Assembly (NCBI RefSeq): GCF_006546775.1
Contig: NZ_VICE01000133.1
Location: forward strand, 17,057 to 81,056
From: Marilutibacter aestuarii
GTDB lineage: Bacteria > Pseudomonadota > Gammaproteobacteria > Xanthomonadales > Xanthomonadaceae
Length of the DNA: 64,000 nucleotides
Reading direction: 5' to 3'
A model generated the notes under the pieces. The model was not told the DNA's origin and ran no database searches. It saw only the letters and a list, made by a program, of their open reading frames with translations. Both the position numbers and the translations under genes were made by a program. Positions 59,359-64,000 of this stretch are shown one piece after another; position 1 is the stretch's first letter; each line of letters starts with the position of its first letter.

Positions 59359-60546
59359 TTACTTGACGCCCCAGTAGACGACGAAGTCGCCTTCCTCGGT
59401 GAATGCCTTGTCGACGCCGTTGTTCCAGTCCTCGTAGGGACGGTCGACGGTCTCGTAGCCGCGGGTCAGCGCCCAGGCCCGCAGCGCGTCGCGCACCTTG
59501 GACAGGTTGGCCATGTGACCGGTGAACGGCACGGCGACCACCTTGCCGGCCGGCGAATACACCACCTCGACCGGATTGTTCTCGCCCTCGACCTTGATGC
59601 CTTCCAGCTTCGGCGCATCGGTGGTCGGCTTGGCGACGGCGACCGGCTTGGCGTCTTCGCCCTCGCCCGCCTCGTCCTCGGCTTCATTCGCCGCGGTGTC
59701 GGCACCGCCCTTCTTGCGAACCGGCATGACGGTGTCGAAGGAGTAGCTCTCGGAGCCAAACTCGTTGGTGACGATGCGCAGCGGACCGGCAGCCACCAGG
59801 TTGTTGGCGTCCATCACCTTGCGGATCCACTCCAGGTTGGCCTTCATCTGCTTGGCGACGGCCTCGTTCTCGCGCGGCACCGCGGCGGTCACGACCAGCA
59901 GGTTCTCGGCCGGGCGATCGTCGGTACGCGGCGCCTTGGAGGCATCGTCCTGCCCGAACTCGGTGTAATCGATGTTCGGGACGGTCGACAGCATGTTGGT
60001 CAGGCGCGAAAGGCTGAGCTTCATGTCCTGGCCGAAGTTGCTCGCCACGTACATGCCCGAATAGCGACCCAGCAGGTCCCAGCCGTAGTCGACGTCGTAG
60101 CTCTGGTTGATCATGGTGTTGCGACCGCTGCGGCCGGTCGGAGTCAGCGTGAAGGTGCTGCGCTGGTTCTCGCCACGACCGCGGAACGGGTTGTTGCCCT
60201 TGGGATTGCTGGTCAGGGCATAGCTGACGCTCTTGAGCGGCTCGTTGCCGGTGATCTCCCAGCTGCCGCTACCGATTTCCTCGACTTCGGACGTGTAGTC
60301 CAGGCGCGCGCCGACGCCCGACTCGGGGCCCGACAGTTCGAGCTTGACCGCAGGATCGTGCAGGACCAGCGCGTTCCAGTCATCGAAGCGGCGCAGGCTG
60401 TTGATGGTGTCGTAGACGATGGTCAGCTTGCGGTTCGTCTCGACGCTTTCCTCGAGGTGGCGGCGATCCGGCAACAGCACGCCAAGCGTCAGGAACAGCG
60501 CCGCGACAATGGCAAGGGAAATCAGGATTTCGATCAGACGGGTCAT
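59359..60546 (-). CDS. Membrane-anchored SRPBCC/polyketide-cyclase-like protein
   Basis: 395 residues. N-terminal membrane helix (LIEILISLAIVAALFLTLGVLLP), then a START/SRPBCC-like module (DTINSLRRFDDWNALVLHDPAVKLELSGPESGVGARLDYTS and GSWEITGN), and a second alpha/beta part (LVVTAAVPRENEAVAKQMKANLEWIRKVMDA). An acidic linker (NEAEDEAGEGEDAK) separates the last domain, which resembles GyrI-like folds. Ligand unknown. Monocistronic with its own terminator. Confidence 0.7.
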   Translation of the reverse strand: MTRLIEILISLAIVAALFLTLGVLLPDRRHLEESVETNRKLTIVYDTINSLRRFDDWNALVLHDPAVKLELSGPESGVGARLDYTSEVEEIGSGSWEITGNEPLKSVSYALTSNPKGNNPFRGRGENQRSTFTLTPTGRSGRNTMINQSYDVDYGWDLLGRYSGMYVASNFGQDMKLSLSRLTNMLSTVPNIDYTEFGQDDASKAPRTDDRPAENLLVVTAAVPRENEAVAKQMKANLEWIRKVMDANNLVAAGPLRIVTNEFGSESYSFDTVMPVRKKGGADTAANEAEDEAGEGEDAKPVAVAKPTTDAPKLEGIKVEGENNPVEVVYSPAGKVVAVPFTGHMANLSKVRDALRAWALTRGYETVDRPYEDWNNGVDKAFTEEGDFVVYWGVK

Positions 60547-60764
60547 TCAGCATTCTCCAGGACCGACCCGGGACCAAACCGGGGCGCAGACCCACAATCC
60601 TAGCAAAGGTAAAGGGGCCGGCGCATTACTCTTTCGCAGGAACCCGGAAGGCCGTCCGGTCCTTGCCCGGGGCGGCCCCCGCGGGAATGCCGGCCGGCCT
60701 CCCGGTGCGCCCGGTTCAGGTCCGCCGGGCAGCGGCCACGCGCGGCCCGGGGCCCGCCCCCGGC

Positions 60765-60920
60765 TCAGACCAGTTGCAGCTCGAACGCCTTGAGCACCGC
60801 GCGGGTGCGGTCGCGCACGCCGAGCTTGGACAGGGTGAGCGCCCCAGGATTGCGAGGCATTGCCTCGCAGGGGCCGAACGCCCGCCGCCCCGCGGCGGGC
60901 AGGCCATCCTGTCCCGACGT
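60765..60920 (-). repeat. 156-bp tandem repeat, copy A
   Basis: 70 bases identical to the 3' end of the response regulator gene (TCAGACCAGTTGC... on the plus strand), then an 86-base GC-rich spacer with hairpins. Followed directly by copy B and then the gene itself. Confidence 0.95.
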
Positions 60921-61076
60921 TCAGACCAGTTGCAGCTCGAACGCCTTGAGCACCGCGCGGGTGCGGTCGCGCACGCCGAGCTTGGACAGGGTGTGCGCCC
61001 CTGGATTGCGAGGCATTGCCTCGCAGGGGCCGAACGCCCGCCGCCCCGCGGCGGGCAGGACATCCTGTCGCGACGT
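60921..61076 (-). repeat. 156-bp tandem repeat, copy B
   Basis: Same 70-base gene fragment (no differences from copies A or C) plus the 86-base spacer with four substitutions against copy A. The spacer has hairpins GCGAGGC/GCCTCGC and GCCCGCCGC/GCGGCGGGC. Confidence 0.95.
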
Positions 61077-61718
61077 TCAGACCAGTTGCAGCTCGAACGC
61101 CTTGAGCACCGCGCGGGTGCGGTCGCGCACGCCGAGCTTGGACAGGATGTTGGACACGTGGTTCTTGATCGTTCCCTCGGCGACGCCGAGCGAATTGGCG
61201 ATCTCCTTGTTGGAGAAGCCCCCCGCCATCAGGCGCAGGATCTCGGTCTCGCGATCGGTGAGCGGATCCGGGCGATCGAGGCTGACGAAGTCGTTGCGCA
61301 TGTGCTCCAGGCCCGAGAGCAGCCGCTGGGTCATCGCGGGCTGGACCAGCGACCCGCCCTCGGCCACCGTCTGGATCGCGCCTACCAGCTGTTCCAGCGA
61401 CACATCCTTGAGCAGGTAGCCCTTGGCGCCGGCCTTCAGTCCCGCCAGCACGAGCTGGTCGTCGTCGAAGGTGGTGAGGATGATCGTCGGCGGCAGGTTG
61501 TTGGCATGCGCCAGCGCCTGCAGGGCCTCCAGCCCTGACATCACCGGCATGCGCATGTCCATCAGGACCACGTCGGGCCGGATTTCCGGGACCATCTCGA
61601 CCGCCTGCCGGCCGTCGCCGGCCTCGGCCACCACTTCGATGCCTTCCGCCAGCGAGAGCAGGGAACGTACCCCCTGGCGCACCAGGGTCTGATCGTCTAC
61701 GAGCAATACGCGGATCAT
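61077..61718 (-). CDS. NarL/FixJ-type response regulator
   Basis: 213 residues. Receiver domain with phospho-acceptor Asp54 (VVLMDMRMP), acidic pair DDQ at 8-9 and Lys in KGYLLKD. C-terminal LuxR-type HTH: LTDRETEILRLMAGGFSNKEIANSLGVAEGTIKNHVSNILSKLGV. Its last 70 bases are present three times in tandem. ATG overlaps the kinase stop (ATGA), so kinase and regulator are one operon, kinase first. Target genes unknown. Confidence 0.93.
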   Translation of the reverse strand: MIRVLLVDDQTLVRQGVRSLLSLAEGIEVVAEAGDGRQAVEMVPEIRPDVVLMDMRMPVMSGLEALQALAHANNLPPTIILTTFDDDQLVLAGLKAGAKGYLLKDVSLEQLVGAIQTVAEGGSLVQPAMTQRLLSGLEHMRNDFVSLDRPDPLTDRETEILRLMAGGFSNKEIANSLGVAEGTIKNHVSNILSKLGVRDRTRAVLKAFELQLV

Positions 61719-62923
61719 GCAACCACTCCTTCGTTGACGGGGGCCGTGGCCACCGTGGCAGGCAAGACGAGACGCAGCGAGAAACCTGCCTGCGGTCGTG
61801 TCTCTATCGTAAGTTCGCCGCCCTGTTGCTGCAGGCGTTCGCGCATGCCCTGCAGGCCGTTGCCGGGCACCGGCGAATCGGCCCCGCGGCCGTCGTCGCG
61901 GGCCCGCATGACGATCATGCCATCCTCGCTGCGGGCCTCGATCCACAGGTTGCGGGCATGGGCGTGGCGGACGGTGTTGGTGATGATTTCCTGGGTGCTG
62001 CGCAGCAGGGTATGCGCGCGCTCGGGATCATCCACTGTGAGCGGCGACTGGATGTCCATCTGGATGTTCAGCGACGGCACGTTCTCGGCCAGCGGCCGCA
62101 GTGCCGATTCCAGGTCGATCGCGCCGCCCTCGCGAAGCTGGCTGACCGCCTCGCGCACGTCGGTCAACAGCAACCGCGCGAGGGTATGGGCCTGGCGCAC
62201 GTGGTCCTTGACCCGCCCTTCCGACAGGTGGCTGGCGACCTCCAGGTTGAGGCTCAGTGCGGTCAGGTGGTGGCCGAGCAGGTCGTGCAGCTCGCGCGAG
62301 ATCCGGGTGCGCTCGTTGACGCGTGCACTCTCTGCGAGCAGGGCGCGGGTGGCACGCAGTTCCGCGTTCAGCTGGCGCTGCTCCTCCCGGGCCAGCGACT
62401 GCTGGCGCGCGACCAGGCTGGTGACGAAGACGAAGCCCGAGAACCCCGCGTAAAGCACCGACTGCATCACCGCCTCGAAGACCGGCAGGTCCAGCCGGAT
62501 GTAGACCGGGACGATGATCAGCTGGCTCAGGACCAGCCAGGCCACCCCCACCCGGAGCGGGAGCATCCACGGGAGCACGCTGGCGGTGACCATCAACAGG
62601 ATGCTGCCCAGGCCGGTCTCGGTGAAATAGCTGACCCCGACCGCGCTGGCCGTCAGCACCAGCAGGAAAAGCTGGTCGACCCAGCGGACCTGGCGGCCGC
62701 CCAGTTCCCGGGTCAGCCAGGCATAGCTGGCGCCGAACAGCGCATAGGCCCCGATGGCCGCCCAGGGCATCGCCGCGAACGCCGCTGCCACGCCCGACTC
62801 CACGCCGCCGGCCTCCAGCAGCCACGACCATGAATAGAGGTACAGCAGCGGCACGCCCACCACGACCCAGGTGAACAGGCCGGCATAGCGGAGCAGTCGG
62901 GAATGGTTCAGATGGGTCAGCAT
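61715..62923 (-). CDS. DesK/NarX-like sensor histidine kinase (HisKA_3)
   Basis: 402 residues. Five or six N-terminal helices without a periplasmic domain (LLRYAGLFTWVVVGVPLLYLYSW, LFLLVLTASAVGVSYF, LPLRVGVAWLVLSQLIIVPVY) suggest membrane sensing. A coiled-coil linker leads to the HisKA_3 motif with His213 (RISRELHDLLGHHLTALSLNLEVASHL) and the ATPase: ITNTVRHAHARNL (N box), DDGRG (G1) and GNGLQGMRERL. Cognate regulator is coupled downstream. Confidence 0.93.
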   Translation of the reverse strand: MLTHLNHSRLLRYAGLFTWVVVGVPLLYLYSWSWLLEAGGVESGVAAAFAAMPWAAIGAYALFGASYAWLTRELGGRQVRWVDQLFLLVLTASAVGVSYFTETGLGSILLMVTASVLPWMLPLRVGVAWLVLSQLIIVPVYIRLDLPVFEAVMQSVLYAGFSGFVFVTSLVARQQSLAREEQRQLNAELRATRALLAESARVNERTRISRELHDLLGHHLTALSLNLEVASHLSEGRVKDHVRQAHTLARLLLTDVREAVSQLREGGAIDLESALRPLAENVPSLNIQMDIQSPLTVDDPERAHTLLRSTQEIITNTVRHAHARNLWIEARSEDGMIVMRARDDGRGADSPVPGNGLQGMRERLQQQGGELTIETRPQAGFSLRLVLPATVATAPVNEGVVA

Positions 62924-63086
62924 TCCCGCATGCTAACGGCATTGAGGGGGTGCAGGGCCGCCCGAAAGTCATGGCGGGACGCCCCGCGGGGGCGCCGTTG
63001 CAGTCGCCGTGCTGCCCGGGCCATGCGATAATCCCGCATTGCCGGTGCGCCCCACGCCCCCGGCCAGGAACCACATGGAGTCAGGA

Positions 63087-63686
63087 ATGTCGATCGTCGT
63101 CCGCGACGTGCACGAGCACGAGCTGGATTCCGTCCTTGCCCTCAACAACGCCGCCGGCCCCGCCATCCTGCCGCTGGACGCGGCGAGGGTCCGCCGTTTC
63201 TTCGATACCGCCGAGTATTTCCGCGTCGCCCTGCGCGACGACACCCTGGCCGGCTTCATGATCGGCGTGGGCAGCCGCGCCGAGCACGAGAGCAGCAATT
63301 TCAACTGGTTCCGGGAACGCCACGCCGATTTCTTCTATATCGACCGCATCGTCGTCGCCAGCCGGCGCCGCGGCGGCGGTGTCGGCCGCGCCCTGTACGC
63401 CGACGCCCAGAGCTATGCCGAGCTGCGCTACCCGCAGATGGCCTGCGAGGTGTTCCTGGAGGGCGGGCACGACCCCGCCCTGCTCTTCCACGGCAGCTTC
63501 GGCTTCCGCGAGATCGGCCAGCACGTCATGCCCGTCGTCAACGTCCGCGCGGCGATGCTCATGAAGCCCCTGTGCAGCTATGCCTGGGTGCGCGACACCT
63601 ACGGCGGCGAGCTGCCCGACGCACCGTGGGTGCGCACGCGCGCGCACCTGGCCAGCCCGCCCCGCATGACGGGCACCGGTCGATGA
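63087..63686 (+). CDS. GNAT-family N-acetyltransferase
   Basis: About 199 residues. GNAT fold: FMIGVGSRAEHES, DFFYIDRIVVASRRRGGGVGRALY (acetyl-CoA pyrophosphate loop R-R-x-G-x-G-x-A) and the C-terminal FGFREIGQHVM. ATG at 63087 follows GGAG with six-base spacing; 63075 is an alternative. Substrate unknown. Its stop overlaps the minC start (ATGA), so it is co-transcribed with minC. Confidence 0.85.
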   Translation: MSIVVRDVHEHELDSVLALNNAAGPAILPLDAARVRRFFDTAEYFRVALRDDTLAGFMIGVGSRAEHESSNFNWFRERHADFFYIDRIVVASRRRGGGVGRALYADAQSYAELRYPQMACEVFLEGGHDPALLFHGSFGFREIGQHVMPVVNVRAAMLMKPLCSYAWVRDTYGGELPDAPWVRTRAHLASPPRMTGTGR

Positions 63687-64000
63687 GCGCAGCGGCGATG
63701 GACTACGAGCAGGCCGGCGAACTCAAGATCGGCCAGGTCGGCATTGCCAATCTGCGCATCCGCTCCCTCGACGTCGCCCGCCTCGTCGACGAGATGCGCC
63801 AGCGCGTCCAGCGCGCGCCCAGGCTGTTTGCCCGCGCCGCGGTCGTGATCGACTTCGGCGGGCTGTCGCAGCTGCCAGACGCCGCCACCGCCCGCGCACT
63901 GATCGACGGCCTCGTCGAGGCCGGCGTGCTGCCGGTGGCCCTGGCCTACGGCACCACCGAGACCGAACGCCTGTCCGAGGCCCTGGGACTGCCGCTGCTC
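63683..64000 (+). CDS. minC: Septum-site determining protein MinC, N-terminal part (cut)
   Basis: The first 106 residues are visible. The MinC N-terminal domain is seen in FGGLSQLPDAATARALIDGLVEAGVLPVALAYG and the start YEQAGELKIGQVGIANLRIRSLDVARLVDEM. MinC blocks FtsZ assembly at the cell poles. ATG at 63683 overlaps the GNAT stop. The gene continues past the window and minD/minE should follow. Confidence 0.8.
   Translation, partial: MSAAAMDYEQAGELKIGQVGIANLRIRSLDVARLVDEMRQRVQRAPRLFARAAVVIDFGGLSQLPDAATARALIDGLVEAGVLPVALAYGTTETERLSEALGLPLL

Noticed and set aside
60547..61722. A long minus-strand frame crossing the triplicated region
   Set aside because: It is out of frame with the response regulator and encodes repeated Arg/Pro-rich text from the 156-bp repeats.

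Overview
The window is GC-rich chromosomal DNA from a gammaproteobacterium, most likely the Lysobacteraceae/Xanthomonadaceae (Lysobacter, Luteimonas and relatives). The evidence is the ffh / rpsP-rimM-trmD-rplS block, a Bpt leucyltransferase, a 'pathogenicity-like' DUF2007 protein, a large S8 exoprotease, TonB-dependent receptors, and many short palindromic intergenic repeats. No plasmid, phage, integrase, transposase, rRNA, tRNA or CRISPR array was recognised. Family assignments come from reading motifs in translated sequence, not from database searches.

Layout. 1-1399: N-terminal part of a TonB-dependent receptor that runs off the left edge. 1846-4199: SulP transporter plus tandem universal stress protein. 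4204-6861: translationally coupled arsenic operon [11 protein letters not shown]3-arsH (minus strand) with a 28-bp palindromic operator at the arsR start, divergent from mutS (6975-9572). 9574-15642: a GST, a 2OG-Fe(II) oxygenase-like protein, katG with an OxyR-like site, and a PLP-dependent sulfur amino acid enzyme divergent from an Lrp/AsnC regulator. 15690-26372: DUF937, Hsp15, rplS-trmD-rimM-rpsP, then a secreted subtilisin and an acyltransferase sitting between rpsP and ffh, then a CcsA-like protein. 26469-31234: a MarR-controlled EmrAB-type efflux operon with its own outer-membrane lipoprotein. 31341-40433: purU, radA, a VOC protein, a nucleotide-sugar dehydrogenase, a histidine phosphatase, two pirins, aqpZ and a repeat-rich gap. 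40684-50728: rlmKL, hydrolase, MOSC, AmpD-like amidase, tesB, a DUF2007 protein, an ECF sigma factor fused to a membrane domain, an EF-hand protein, bpt and an EEP-family protein. 50747-58739: a histone-H1-tailed protein, purT, an SPFH / RHH / DUF4177 operon, a VanY-like peptidase, an AlkA-like glycosylase and DUF423. 59359-64000: an SRPBCC-like membrane protein, a 156-bp tandem triplication at the 3' end of a NarL-type response regulator, its histidine kinase, a GNAT protein and the start of minC.

How genes work together. ArsC reduces arsenate, Acr3 exports arsenite, ArsH is an accessory flavoprotein and ArsR represses the set. PurU releases formate that PurT can use in purine synthesis. MarR, the outer-membrane factor, EmrA and EmrB form one tripartite pump under a 20-bp palindrome. 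KatG, two pirins and GST contribute to oxidative or electrophile defence. The least understood units are the SPFH-membrane protein-RHH-DUF4177 operon, which carries paired TGATATCA palindromes one helical turn apart; the membrane-fused ECF sigma factor; and the triplicated 3' end of the response regulator.
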